In this document: positions 45,301-58,900 of the stretch, in pieces | Layout of the letters: each line of letters begins with the position of its first letter | Numbering within the stretch: position 1 is the first letter of the stretch | Assembly (NCBI RefSeq): GCF_013368755.1 | Contig: NC_049565.1 | Coordinates: 5,022,001-5,086,000 of the forward strand | DNA from: Talaromyces rugulosus | Taxonomy: Eukaryota > Ascomycota > Eurotiomycetes > Eurotiales > Trichocomaceae | Direction of reading: 5' to 3' | DNA length: 64,000 nucleotides | Notes under the pieces: model-generated | Told to the model about the DNA's origin: nothing | Databases searched by the model: none | What the model saw: the letters and a program-made list of their open reading frames with translations, nothing else | Program-made: the position numbers and the translations under genes

Positions 45301-47277
45301 AGAATCTGGTTTGGCGAGTTCGTCGATCGCAGACCAGGAGCAATCCAACTCCTCACGCAAATAAGCATCTGATCTTTCCACGCTGTTTCGGAAAATTTCA
45401 TATTCCATCAGTTCAACACCCATCCGTGGCCATTGAGCCCCTTGACCAGTGAATATGAAACCTATGCGAGGGGCTTTTGAGGCGGACCGTGTCTCTGGAT
45501 TTGCCCATGGCTTCGTCTGTAACGTTTCAATCAAACCTTCCACAGACGAGGCCACTGCAAATGTCTGCCATTGCAACCGAGAACGTCTCTCAGACAGTGT
45601 ATAAGCTAAGTCTCTGAGGTATTTATCTTCGCTCCAGTGAATTTCCCGGGCTTCCAATGAACTTGACTTGAGATACTGGCACGTGGCATCTCGTACTCTG
45701 CCAAGCCCGTCCTTGTCCTGGGCACTGAAATGGAAAACTCTGGGTTGGAGAGCCTTCTTCAGTTGTGGTTGAGTGGTTCCATTCGTCAGGTTGAGCAGAC
45801 GTGTATTGTATATTCCAGAAAGGTCACGGGATAGCAAATAGTGGTGAGCGTCATCCATGATTATATGGGCATTAGTTCCTCCATAACCAAATCCTTGGGT
45901 GCTGACACGCCGCAAACCGCTGGTCGGCCATTGTATGGAGGTAATAGGAACATGTAGTTTCCACTCGTCGAAATTTATGCCCGGGTTACCGTTTTTGTAT
46001 AATGGGTTTGGAGGGATCACTCCGGTTTCAAGAATACCAACGCATTTGATCATGGATGCCAAACCTGCACAAGCCTCCAAATGTCCAATGTTGGTCTTGA
46101 CAGACCCAAGAATGAGTCTTTCGGATGCAGTACGGTGCGGGCTAAACGTTCGGGATAATGCCTCCGTCTCACCTGCATTTGTTAATAACGATTGTTTGGA
46201 CAATTAAAAAGTACGTGCTTACACTTGTCACCAGCCTGGGTTCCTGTTCCATGAGCTTCGACATATCGGGTGTCCTTCATCAATAATCCTGCGTTTCGAT
46301 AGGCATCATTGATCAATTGCACTTGGGCATCTGCGCTAGGTAGTGTCATTCCCTTTGTTCTTCCGTCTTGGTTGATGGCAGTTCCCCGAATCACAGCTCG
46401 AATAGGGTCACCATCGGCTATCGCGTCTGCAACACGCTTCAGGACAACAACAGCAACGCCTTCTCCACGCCCGTATCCATCGCCGCTGGCATCAAATGCT
46501 TTAGATTTTCCATCGGATGCTAAGAAATGTTGATTTGATAAATAAAGGAACAGATCTGGGTTCAGCAGGAGACTTGTCCCGCCAACTATCGCACTGCTGG
46601 ATTCGCCCAGAGCAAGACTCTGACAAGCTAGGTGGGTGGCCACCATACTTGAAGAGCACGCAGTATTCAAGGTGAAGCTTGGCCCTTTAAGGTCAAAAAA
46701 CCATGATACACGGTTTGACGTAGATGTGTTGCTGGCGCCCGACAGGGTATACATTGGTGCTGCCTCTGAATCTCGGTATAGCATCTCACGATAATCGCTA
46801 GTAAAATTGGCCATCCAGACACCAGCGCGGGTTCCTGCTACTTTATCGATAGTAACTCCTGCATTTTCTATAGCTTCGAATGTTGTTTCCATCACCATGC
46901 GCTGCTGAGGATCAATCGATTCAGCCTCGACTTTGGAGATGTTGAAGAAATTGGCATCGAATTCCGCGATGTCATCTTTGAAGAAATGTGCACCGCGAGG
47001 TAAACTTGTATTCGTCTTTTTCCCTGGGTAGTGGAATGCATCCGGGTTCCATCTATCCTTGTTTTCCGAATAGGCAGCTTGAAGAAAAAAAGAGATAGTT
47101 CAGCCATGGGACAGTTCTCCACGGTAATAGTAATCTACGAGCTGTGAACCACCTACATCTTCCCTTGCAAATAAAGTCCCAAAATCGAGGAAATGAATCC
47201 GCGTCGTCGGCGAATCGACAGGACATGCCGACAATGGCAATATCCTGAGCCCACTGGGTTTCATTTGTTGGTGCCAT
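39385..47277 (-). CDS. highly reducing polyketide synthase (KS-AT-DH-inactive MT-ER-KR-ACP)
   Basis: Six exons (47157-47277, 46223-47077, 42907-46172, 42409-42827, 41487-42332, 39385-41422) join to 2514 residues. [12 protein letters not shown] start, active Cys in NTACSSS (about 181), His in EAHGTGTQ and [20 protein letters not shown] and nucleophile in GHSSGE (about 651). DH: His in [11 protein letters not shown] (about 979), Asp in TALDAIFH. The region where a C-methyltransferase sits (about 1415-1700) has lost its SAM loop: [14 protein letters not shown] instead of the glycine-rich motif. [11 protein letters not shown] (about 1936). [12 protein letters not shown] (about 2145). [13 protein letters not shown] (about 2465). 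With active ER it should make a reduced, unmethylated acyl starter, passed to the NR-PKS SAT domain. No TE. The 79-bp intron at 42828-42906 is the least certain join. Confidence 0.92.
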
Positions 47278-47958
47278 GCTGTATGACAAATTGTGTGTGA
47301 GTACTCAAAGAATTGATTGTGAACCACTCATGGATCACTATTATGTTTAGCTATCTCACACCCAAATTCGTGGAAAGGAAAAACTGCTTCAGATCCAGCA
47401 GAAAGTCATGAGAGTTGGCTATATAAGCTCTACTCGCAGCCAATAATCCGGTGGCGCTAAGAAAGCTCGCAAGTTCGTGCCCGCAATAATATTTCGGTAT
47501 CTGTAAACCTGGAACGTTCATACTACCTATTTCCGTTTTCAATAATGTTTAGTAAGTGGATTACCGATGTAAAGGATATTATGTGCCGTATTCTTACTAT
47601 GCAACAGGGACCCCGAATGTACTCGCCGGATAGTTACGATATGCAATCTCTCTCGGCATGTTTTTTTTCTTTTCTTTTTTTTTCTTCCAGTCAGTAATTT
47701 CAACACCAACCCAAATGTAGAACTTCGAGTACGAGAACGTAATAGTGCGTCTTGATAATATCGAGACCAGAGTTTTATTCGTTCACTCAAGCCATACCCA
47801 TATTGAAGGACTCATGCGTCACAGTCTAAAGTGAATACACTACACTATATGCCCCCCTCCAAATAATCAGGTAGTTTTTGCTGCACATCTCGACAACGCT
47901 TTTTTTATTATCTAAAAAAGGATATTGAAAGGAGGAGGGTTTCTACTATCCAGCACCC
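47278..47958. promoter_or_regulatory. divergent promoter region between HR-PKS and pseudo-ACP-TE
   Basis: 681 bp shared by the HR-PKS (minus) and the pseudo-ACP-TE (plus). It contains a TATATAAG at 47420-47427, about 145 bp from the HR-PKS start, and a long pyrimidine tract at 47658-47690. No intact TCG(N5)CGA site was seen by eye. The layout would let both genes be switched on together. Confidence 0.5.
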
Positions 47959-49215
47959 ATGTCTTCCAGCGTGGAAGCAGCGTGGCTGGAGTGTCTACGA
48001 ATAATTGCAAAGGAGACAGGGTTCAGTGTCGATGATATCGATGAAGAGGATGAATTTACCACGGATCTTGGTGTCAACCCGATTGTCGCACGGTCAATTA
48101 TACGTTCTTTCGAAACTTTATTGAAACGCGACCTTCCTTCGACGGTTTTTTCCCAGTGCCCAAGTATCAAGGAGTTTCGCGAAAGATACTTTCAGTCATG
48201 CATTGATAGTCTTACGGAGCCAAAAGAGGAGCCGGTGGTTAAGAAAATTACAACAGTGCAGGAAGGAAATCAAAAGACAATGACGAAAACTAGTCATACG
48301 CGATCTCGGATTCCAATCTCTATTGTGCTCCAAGGCAAGCCAGCGACGGACTGTACAGAGAAGACCAACATATTTCTTCTGCCTGATGGCAGTGGTTCCG
48401 GTATGGCTTATGTGGAAATGCCACTCATCGACCCTTCCACTGTCTGTATTATCGCGTTAAATAGCCCCTACCTCAACCGCGCCTCGGAGTACTGTTGCTC
48501 GATCGAAGAAGTTGCAAGAGAATACGTCCAGGAGATTCGCAAACGCCAACCTCATGGTCCTTACGTGCTTGGGGGCTGGTCTGCCGGCGGTTATTACTCG
48601 TATGAAGTGGCGTGTGAACTTATCCGCCAAGGTGAACGTGTGCGAAAGCTCATCTTGCTTGACTCTCCTTGTCGCCCCGATTTCGAGGAGCTTCCAATGG
48701 AAGTGGTGCAGTATTTATCTGAAAAGAACCTAATGGGAAATTGGGACCGCAGTGGTCGGCCTACGAATGTGCCTTCTTGGGTTATAGAGCATTTCCGCTC
48801 AACTCTTCGGGCGGTGCGTGAGTATGTACCGGTGCCTATGGACGCTTCTGATGCCCCGGGCGAGGTTTGCATCATCTGGAGTCGAGAAGGGGTAATGCCA
48901 ACAAATCAGCTTCAACAAACAGGATTGGATCTTCGTATCCGCGTCGCGCGGTTTCTTCTGGAAGGAAAGCCCGACCTTGCCAGTCCATACGGATGGGACC
49001 GTCTTTTTCCCGGAGCGCATATCAGCATTTCTTCTATTTCAGGTAATCACTTCACCCTTATTAACAAACCCAATGTAAGCGTCTGCTCCTTTCGCAAGTG
49101 ACTCAAGACTTACTTACTAACGTTTTCCATTCAGATCAATGAGTTGGCCGTCCTATTACGAGATGTTGTTTTGACATCAAAGCAACGACAAGGGGATTGG
49201 AAATCGATCTGCTAA
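47959..49215 (+). CDS. pseudo-ACP-thioesterase didomain protein (polyketide release)
   Basis: Two exons (47959-49074, 49135-49215) give 398 residues. Residues 8-75 have the length and helix pattern of a PKS acyl carrier domain, but the phosphopantetheine site reads DLGVNPIVA where carriers have DLGVDSLMA. Asp is replaced by Asn40 and the attachment Ser by Pro41, so it cannot be primed. A linker of about 50 residues leads to a full alpha/beta-hydrolase thioesterase: LLPDGSGSG, nucleophile Ser208 in GGWSAGG, Asp235 in LILLDSP and His364 in GNHFTL. I infer that it docks on the NR-PKS and frees its product by hydrolysis. The same layout is, from memory, that of OvaC in the fungal olivetolic-acid system. 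Exon 2 supplies a conserved C-terminal helix after the KPN/INELA junction. Confidence 0.88.
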
Positions 49216-49950
49216 AAAATGATAGACAAATAGTGTTTTTATCGTCTAGAAATTGATGCTTCTGTCACTAGACGGTAGGATTGCCAGTAATTAGTCTTCC
49301 ATTGTAATTAATGTCTTCATTGAGGAAATTATTTTAGGCAATAGTGAAATACTTGTGCATTGTAGCTACTGGGTGATGTTGAGGCATCTGTAGGTACACA
49401 CCATGAGAAAATCTGTATAAATCTGTATCCTTGAAGAAATATCCAATCGGCTAAAATGAGAATAAAACAAACTTAAATTATAGAACATCCTTCTCGTCGA
49501 AACATTGTCATAGGAGTCATTCTAATAAATTACGTTGTACTAAAAAATAACAGGTTCATGGATATTTTGGAGAATCAGCCGTAGTCGACACCGGGCATTC
49601 GGGGCCTTTTTAAGAGGACGAGGGCGAAACGTCGATATATCCCGCAAATTGATCACCGACGTCACATAACCCCTGCAATTAGGTAGGATGCTTCTGATCC
49701 TTCCAAATGTATACAGTGACATTGGCAAGTATAATTGAATTTTTGTCTCTCCTTTGCGGATTATTTTACCATTGATTACTTCCACTTAAAACGGCTAACG
49801 CAAGTGCTAGTTTCCAGCACTAAAGTCACGTCTTCCATTTTCTACGAAATGTTTTATAGCCGGCTGTTGTCATTTTTCGGCATTTCTTCAAAAAAGAACA
49901 AATCAGTTGATAAATCAATCACCGATCAAAAGAAAACGACAACATCAAAC
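49216..49950. other. intergenic region
   Basis: AT-rich spacer before the GMC oxidoreductase. An in-frame upstream ATG at 49849 could add 34 residues (Ser/Lys-rich) to that protein. Otherwise nothing recognised. Confidence 0.4.
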
Positions 49951-52051
49951 ATGGCTTTGGATTTCGACTACATCATTGTTGGCGGAGGCACTGCAGGTAT
50001 TTGATCATCTTTCCGTCAATTTAATGGCATTATAAATGATTTTTCTCACTAAAAATGGTATTAAAGGCTGTGTTCTCGCAAGCCGCCTCTCTGAATACCT
50101 ACCGGATGCCTCTATTCTACTGGTCGAAGCCGGTGTTGAGCAGGACCCTCGCGTGAAACCGACGCTTGGGCTAACTGGCCAAGCAGCGAACGAGATCAAA
50201 TGGAACATACAAAGCGCCCCTCAATCTGCTGTTGGCAACAAAACTATCGATCTAGTGCAGGGTAAAGTGCTTGGAGGCACCTCCGGTATCAACCACCAAG
50301 TATGGTCCCGCGGTGCAGCTGGAGACTTGTATGTTTTTATTTCATTTTCGAACGCTTGCAGTCATTAGTATATATATATCAACAACTATCTAACTGATGA
50401 TTGTAGTAATCGCTGGGCCGTAGAAGTTGGCGATCCACGATGGTCATGGGATGGACAGCTCCCCTTTTTCAAGAACACCGAAACATTCCATCCAGGGACT
50501 GAGCTGCAGGGCGAAGATTTAAGCGCACTTCATGGCTTTAAAGGACCTATCAAGGTGAGTAGGAAGTTGAATTTTGACAATAGAGAGAAACACTAACCGC
50601 CACGGAGGTGTCTCAAACTTCGTCCTGTGGACGTCCACGCAACTACCCGCTAAAAGGAGCCATTGCTTCCATGTACAAGAGTTCTGGTGTATCCCAGGGT
50701 AAAGATTTGAATTCTGGAAATATCCTAGGTTTCAGTGAAGCAACGGCCGGTTCCTACGACGGCATCCGACAATGGGCTGGAGGCAACTACAAATTCGGTC
50801 CCAACGTGACTTTGTGGACGGAAACCCATGTATCGAAAATCCTTTCACAGGGTTCTCGTGCCACTGGGATTGAATATGTGCGGCCTGTTACAGCCACGAG
50901 TGGCTCAGTGACAGCTAAGAAAGAAGTTATCGTCTCAAGCGGTGCTCAAGGCTCGCCGAAGCTTCTGTTGCTGAGGTCAGTTACCCACCCTCGGTTCATA
51001 TAGAAATTTATACGAAATATTACTAACAGACTTTTCTCAGTGGAATTGGGCCCTCAGTAGAGCTACAAAAGCACAGCATTCGACAAGTAGTCGAACTCCC
51101 TGTGGGAGAAAACTACAGCGATCACCCGATGATGGCAACATACTGGAACCTAGAAAAACGAGGTCTGGCTCTTGGTGACGTTCAAATGCGCTCGGCTGAA
51201 TGCGATTGGACTTCTGGTTTGCCGGTTGATTGGATGGCATTCCACCGTCACGATAATGATCCAGAAATTGCTTCCTTAGCTGAGAGCCAATTGACCTCCA
51301 ATGAATTAGAGCGCTTTCAGGAGCAAAACAGGGCTCACACTGAGTCTGTGGTATTGTAAGTATCATTTCCTCTCCAAAACTTTTTAGGGTCTGGACTTTC
51401 ATACCCGATGTGTCGGCGTTCTAATGTAAATGGTTCAGATACGGTCATATCGACTTCTCGGGCAAGGCGGGGCCTCCGCCTCTAGGATCCAACGTGTGTG
51501 TAATGAACATTCTAGTGACCCCATCATCTAGGGGAGCAGTGACGCTCAAATCTACCGATCCATTCGATGCACCTGTGTGTGACCCAAATATGTTATCTAA
51601 CGAACTCGATAAGCAGCTCCTATGGTCTGTCGCTCGTTTGACAAGCCAGGGCCTGGAGCGAACTATCGCTCCAGAGTACGGACTTTCTGAGTATGCCGTT
51701 GACGATGACCTACGCGGTGACTACGGCGATGAGGCCATGATGCGACGTGCCATCCGAATTGTCCGCACAGTGAACCATGGAAGCGGTACATGCTCAATGG
51801 GCACCGTCGTTGATACAGAGTGTCGAGTAAAGGGAGTTGAGAGCTTGCGAGTAATCGACTCCAGTGTCATTCCTCTTCCACTTTGTGCGCACTACCAGGC
51901 CTCTGTGTACGCATTAGCAGAACAGGTAAATATTCTTCTCCACCTCTTTACACGAACTGGTTTTTATTCTAGCACTAGTATTTTCAAATTTTCATCTAAT
52001 TCAACAGCTAACAAATGAGTATTCTAGATGGCGAAAATTATTTCTTCGTAG
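49951..52051 (+). CDS. GMC-family FAD oxidoreductase
   Basis: Seven exons (49951-49996, 50067-50328, 50407-50554, 50608-50975, 51041-51355, 51439-51925, 52028-52051) join in phase to 549 residues; the last exon adds only MAKIISS. It has the FAD Rossmann motif DYIIVGGGTAGCVLASRL at the N-terminus and the second GMC signature (GKVLGGTSGINHQVWSRG, about residues 85-102). The C-terminal active-site block is VNHGSGTCSMG plus PLPLCAHYQASVYALAEQ, where the first His is the usual catalytic base. There is no signal peptide from the ATG at 49951, so it is likely intracellular, unlike secreted glucose or aryl-alcohol oxidases. As a cluster member it may oxidise an alcohol or a phenolic/quinol intermediate; substrate unknown. 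It lies between the two release/PKS genes on the same strand. Confidence 0.88.
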
Positions 52052-52976
52052 TTTAGGCGTGGAATTGGAAGTTTAGGTTAGATACATTTTCAACCGCGCA
52101 ATTCAAATGATTGGAAGACAAGTTGAATAATACCTTTGAAACCCCCCTGTTTATGGACTACAAAGGCTACGTTTTCCAACACATATTTCAGATCTGCCCT
52201 TATATTTTGCTTTTATCAGATCAGAAAGGGACCAAGCGAGACAGTGCTACAAACCAGTATTACCAATTGAAATATCCTCAACCAGTTTCTATATCTTTGC
52301 AAATTAAAACTTCCAACAACTGGATCCTTGCTTTTTTTATTATTTCCAAAAAGAATTGGCTATAGACGTGATTTTCCACGTACAAATTGTTTCTCCGAAG
52401 CTAGAGACTCCGGCTAAATAAAAAGCTCTCCGTTTGTTGTTTGCGTTTTTGCGCTCGCTATGGCTTTTTGAGACCATTACTAAGAAAAATATAAATTTTT
52501 TACTTCCAACTCGTATCTCGGCGAACACTTATGGGGATTTCTTGTGGCAAGAAAAAAGCCGCCGGCAGTTTTTCGTTGTGGTCGATACTTCCATCAGGCA
52601 TACATAGCTAGTGCCAGAACTAATGCATGGATGCATGTACCGAAGCTACACTCGAGCTTTCATTAATTGCCCGAAAAACCAAGTGGACATCCTCTAGTGA
52701 TCTTCTGTCCACGTTTTGCCTTCATGCCAATGATTAAAAAGTGGGCACACTCGCAGCGATAGAACCCCGAGGAAAATGCCAATCTAGTTAGCGAAACGGG
52801 ATATAACATCTGGGCAAGCTATTATTATTAGTCCAACTGGCGTGACCACTAGCTCAGGTCAATATATACTTATGAACACTCCGTGCTAAGAGAAAAAAAA
52901 AGATTCAGTTCTACTCAACTGATTCCTCCCTTTCTTCTCTGCCCTTTTGTGAAATTTGATTATCCTTTCTGATGCT
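52052..52976. other. intergenic region, NR-PKS promoter
   Basis: 925 bp before the NR-PKS. A partial AflR-like half match, TCGTATCTCGG, lies at about 52511. The last 60 bp are pyrimidine-rich. No gene seen. Confidence 0.4.
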
Positions 52977-55900
52977 ATGTCAACAATGTATCAAGAGATC
53001 CAGGATCAGACAGAGCAGTATCTGCTCCTATATGGAGATCAGACGGTAGAGAAGCTGCCTGCTGTTCGGGCTCTTGTAGAATATGCTCAGGGGTCCCCGG
53101 CTGGCCGCCGCTTTCTCCGCGATGCATGCGATATCATTCAAATGGAAATATTCAACCTTGAGATAGACGAGAGAGCTCATGTCGGTTATTTCGATACTCT
53201 GCTGCAGCTTGCAGAAAGTAATGCTCAGACCGACCAGCCCAGCGAGATTGTGGCTACGATTCTCATGAACGTCACACGACTCGGCGAATTGATTCTGTGC
53301 GTATTTCCAGATTTGACTCCTATGAGCACGGTACCCTAACGCTCTTCATTTCTCCAGTTATGCTGAAGAACGACCAAACATCTTGGGTTCTATAGAGCAA
53401 CCCACACATATTGTGGCCTTTTGCACAGGGGAGATTCCGGCAGCTGTGGCAGCAGCCGCACGAGATAGCGTTGAATTACACAATTTGTCAATTGAGACAG
53501 TTCGTGTAATATGTCGTTTCGCACGGAACATCATCCGCCGGTCAGTCCTGGTGGACAGGACTAATGGTAGCTGGGCGACCACCATCGTTGGTGTCTCGCT
53601 CGAGAGAGTACAGACCATACTTGACACTTTTCACCAGAGTCAGGTGAGTTCATTTACATTTTCTCCGCATATTCGGAAGTTCGAGGCTAAAGGGTAGGCC
53701 ATAGAATATTGCTCCCACGCGGAAGATCAACGTCGGTATCATGGCAACGGGTTGGTTAACACTTTTCGGACCTCCCATCACTACGGAGCAACTATTCAAG
53801 TGGTCCAAGGAGCTTGATCAGGCATCTCGCATTAAGACAGATGCTGGCGGTGGTGTTCATCTTCCCAATCTCCCCGAGCTGGACTTGGATGAGGTTGTGG
53901 GATCATCGCCTGTTTTAGATGTCCCAATTACACCCAAGGCAATGCTTTGGTCACCGTACAGTTGCAAGGTTCGCAACGCAGTAACCCTAAGAGATTTGAT
54001 TCGTCAGGTCATCCCAGATATCACCCAATCTTCGCTACACCTAAGCGATACCATAGACAAGGCTGTTAAAGGATTAGGCCAGGGATCAGTCAAACTTGTC
54101 TGTGTTGGATACACCCCCCATCTAACATCACTGCAGAAATCACTACAGGGCGAGAGACGCGAGGCCGCCGTCGTACAACACTTTAGTGTAGATTCGTCCT
54201 CATTCACGTCCCCACGTGGAGGCTCCGATTCCATTGCCATTGTGGGAATGTCTGGAAGATTTCCTGGAAGCGATAATATACAGGAATACTGGAAATCACT
54301 ATTGGATGCAGAAAGGCATATTAAGGAGGTCAGTTGGATTAGTCGGACAAATCCCATTCGCAGATTTTAATTAAACCACGGCAGATCCCCAAAACCCGGT
54401 TCGACTTGAACAAATGGTTCGATGAGACGGGAAAACAGAAAAATGCCACAATGAATCGCTCGGGAGCATTTCTAGATCGTCCGGGATATTTTGATAACCG
54501 GTTGTTCAACATGTCCCCTCGGGAAGCCCTTCAGACGGATCCTCTTCATCGTATATTCCTCACCGTGAGTTACGAGGCCCTCGAGATGGCAGGTTATTCT
54601 CCAGAGGCAACATTGGCAACGAACAGCAACCGCATAGCAACTTATTTTGGCCAAACATCAGATGATTGGAGAGATATTGTCCTTACCCAGGGCGTAGATA
54701 TATACTACGCGCCAGGAGTTTGCCGTGCCTTTGCACCCGGTCGTGTCAACTATCACTTCAAATGGGGAGGGCCATCATATAGTGTCGATGCGGCCTGCGC
54801 ATCGAGCATCGCCACAATATCCCTAGCCTGTTCTGCGTTGCTGGCCCGCGAATGCGACACCGCCCTCGCAGGTGGAGGCTCCATTCTTGATTCTCCAGCA
54901 CCATTTTCTGGATTAAGCCGCGGTGGTTTCCTTTCCCCAGAGAAAGGATGTGAAACTTTCCATGACGATGCTGATGGTTACGTGCGTGGCGAAGGCGTCG
55001 GTGTCGTTGTTCTTAAGCGACTCGAAGATGCTGTTGCGGATAATGACAACATTCTGGGTGTCGTCCGTGGCTCAGCAAGGAATTATAGTAAGGGAGCATC
55101 TTCTATCACGCATCCATCTTCAGAAGCCCAGGAACGTCTCTACCGGCAGATTTTATATCAGAGCGCTATAGACCCGGCGAGTGTTTCCTACGTGGAAATG
55201 CACGGAACCGGTACACAGGCCGGTGATTTCACGGAGATGTCTTCGGTATTGTCTACATTTGGCCAGTATCGCTCAAAGGACAATCCCTTAGTTGTAGGTG
55301 CCGTAAAGGCGAACATTGGTCATGGAGAAGCTGTAAGTTCTACCACCATTTTCAGCTAGTATCCAGAAACCTGACTAGTCGATATTAGGCTGCTGGTGTT
55401 TGTGCCCTCATAAAGACCTTGATGATGTTTCAAAACCACACTATCCCACCGCAACCCGGAATGCCTTTTAAACGTAATCATCGTTTCCCGGACTTGGAGA
55501 AGATGAACATTCATATACCCACAACTGCAATTCCGCTCCCCGGTGCTGGCAATGCCTCCAAGCGACGGATCTTTCTGAACAGTTTCGATGCCTCGGTAAA
55601 AATTTCCTATAGATTCTGTTAGTTTGAGGTTCAGTCAGTCTAACGTGCATCTTGCAGGGGGGTAACTCTTGCCTTCTACTAGAGGAGGCGCCTATAAAGC
55701 ACTCCAAAGCTGCTGATCCTCGAAACCATCACGTTCTGACCTTCTCTGCTCGGACTCCGTTCTCTCTACGGGCAATTAAAGAAAAGTACCTCCAATATAT
55801 TCGGGTCAATCCGACTACGTTGTTGGCAGATCTTGCTTACACCATGACTGCACGCCGCATGCACCAAAGCTCTGCCCGGTCGACTTTCACAGCTACGACC

Positions 55901-58900
55901 ATCGAAGATTTTGTCAATAAGCTTGAAATTGATTTGAAGAAAGAAGATGCTCCTGTCAAAAAAGGCCGGGGAGCTTCTACTGTGCCAAACATTGTATTTG
56001 CTTTCACTGGTCAGGGATCCCAGTATGCAGGGATGGCTCACCAACTCTGGCGTGACAGTACGGTATTTCGGCGACTAATAGAGTCGATCCAATCCATAGC
56101 CACTGCTTTGGAGTTGCCTAAGTTTATTGACCTAATTCATTCCGAAAACTTCGACTTGTCTGAAGCGAGCCCAGTTAAGACGCAACTAGCTATAGTGGCA
56201 GTTGAAATTGGACTCGCTCAGCTATGGGCATCATGGGGAGTCCGACCAAGTCTTGTCATTGGCCACAGTTTGGGAGAGTATGCTGCTTTATGCATATCAG
56301 GTGTTCTGACAGTCAGTGATACCCTATACCTAGTGGGCAAAAGAGCAATGATTTTGGTTCAGTCTGTCGCGCAAAATGAATACGCCATGCTGGCAATCAA
56401 TGACGAAGTTGGTGTTATTCGCCAGCTCCTCGCATCACGCACATATGATACATGTGAGATCGCTTGCATCAACGCGCCTAAATCTACAGTGGTTAGTGGC
56501 GCCCTATCAGAAATAACGGTTTTGCAAAAGGATCTAGAGGAACAAGGGTCTCGGTCCACTCTACTTCATGTGCCATTCGGGTTCCACTCGAAGCAAATGG
56601 ACCCAATCCTAGACTCGTACGAGTCGTGCGTGAAGGGAGTTGGCATTTCGTCCCCTCGGATTCCAATAGCATCCACTCTGCTTGGTGATATTGTTCAGGA
56701 CAAGTCAATTATTTCCCCTATCTACTTTCGACGTCAGACTCGGGAGTCTGTTGATTTTGTTGGGGCTCTACGAGCGGCACAAAACTCTAATTTCCTGCGA
56801 GAAGACACGCTCTTCCTCGAGATGGGGCCCGACCCAGTTTGTATGTCATTGGTTCGCTCAATTCTAGGAACAAGTGCAACGCCTAGGCTTTTACCTGGGC
56901 TTCGGCGAAACGAAGACAATTGGTTGACCACTTCAAATACACTGGCAGCAGTTCATCAGGCCGGTGTGCCTATCAACTGGCCAGAATACCACCGGGAGTT
57001 TAAAAACTGTCTATCACTGCTGGATTTGCCGACGTACGTGTTTGATGAAAAGGATTTTTGGACATCATACCCGGACCCCGAACAGCTAGGTGGCGTTGAG
57101 CAAATGCATTTGTCGTTACCGCCGGTTCCTGCAGTACAGGGCTTCCCGACAACCACTCTTCAACGAGTGACAAATGAAGTATTCGAAGATGGCTCGATCT
57201 CTGTCACTTTTGAGTCTAGCACATCTGACCCTCACCTGTTTGAAGCAATCATGGGCCATGCCGTGGCCGGAGTCACAATTTGCTCCAGTAGCATCTTCAG
57301 CGATATGGCATTATCGGCCGCTCGGTATGCGTGCGAACGACAGCAGCCAGGGAAGTGGCCGGAAGGGCTACTTACAATCAGCAGTCTAGATATCCACCGG
57401 CCAATAGTAGTCTTTGATCAAAAGGACTCACTTACCATTCAGATCAATGCCAAGATCGATTCAAAGACCGAAGAGGCTCACATCAGCTTTCAAAATCAGG
57501 TTGGGAACACTACCGTGGATATAGGGTCCTGTAAGATCACGTTTCACGAAGCTGCGAGTTGGAAAGAGAACATCTCGCGTACCCTTTATCTTATCTCCTC
57601 CCGAATCGAAGCACTGAAAGCATCAACTATCACTGGTCAAGGACATCGTTTCTTGCGGCCTGTAGTCTACCGACTATTTTCCAATGTCGTCAATTATGGG
57701 GAACGTTTCCAAGGTCTAGACGAGGTCTTCTTGGATTCCGAGTGTCACGATGTCGTCGGCCAAGTTAGACTGCCTGACTTGCCATCCAGTGGATCAGGTC
57801 ATTTCCTATACAACCCGTATTTACTCGATGCTGTTGTACATGTTGCCGGCTTCCTCGTCAACTGCGGTTTGAAATATACCGAGGATATCGGGTTCCTTGC
57901 TTCCAGCTTTGATTCGTGGCACATCTTGAAGCCCATCTTACCCAATAGAACTTACACCAGCTATTCTCACATGGAGGAGTCGGTTAACGGATCCTCATTG
58001 TTAGGTGATGTTTACGTCTTTGATGGAAAAGATCTCGTCTGCGCTCTAACCGGACTCCGCTTTCAAAAGATGAAAAAGGTTGCCCTCACAAAAATTTTAC
58101 AGTCGGCAGCTCCTCGATCTTCTTCGAGAATCGGTGCAGGAGACTTCCAATCTGACCTTCTTGGATCCAGGGCGAAGCAGTCCTCAAGAAATAGGGAGTG
58201 GACTAAGGATGTTGACTTCGATACACCTCCCTCGTCAGTTGAACCGTCCGCTTTCACCACTCCCAAACCCTCATCATCCGTTACCTCTGTCACAGGTTAT
58301 GATGATCCTGCGATTGGAGATAGGTTTCTTGCCGCTGTTGCAGCAGAGGTGGGCTGCGAAATCTCTGAATTGGAACCCGATACAGTGTTTGGGGATCTAG
58401 GAGTAGACTCGTTGATGGCAATTACAGTTATTGCGTCAATCAGAAACGATACCGGAGTCGAGTTACCAGGGTCGTTTTTTCTCGACAACCCGACTGTTGC
58501 AGAAGCTACGAAAGCACTCGGCGGGGATAGTGACACTGTCGTCTCTACGCCTCAGTCTTCTCCTCCTAATATTTCCCCCGATATCCGTGGTGAAGAAGTC
58601 AAGGATGGGATAACTGAATCTTCTGTCACTTTTGAGCCGCTAGAAATTCCACAATCGATCACCACAGGCGGCACAGTCGAAAAGGTGACGGAATCACCAT
58701 CATTGATAGATAAACCAGCTGCCACCCTGTTGTTACAGGGCTCAATGTCTTCAACCGAGCCACCACTTTTTCTCTTAGCTGACGGTACCGGTTCTGTTTC
58801 CTCCTACATACAGCTTCCTGCCATTTCAGGGGGTCGTCGAATCTATGGGGTGGAGTCTCCGTTTGTTCGCGATCCGTCGGCCTTCGTAAATATTAGCGTG

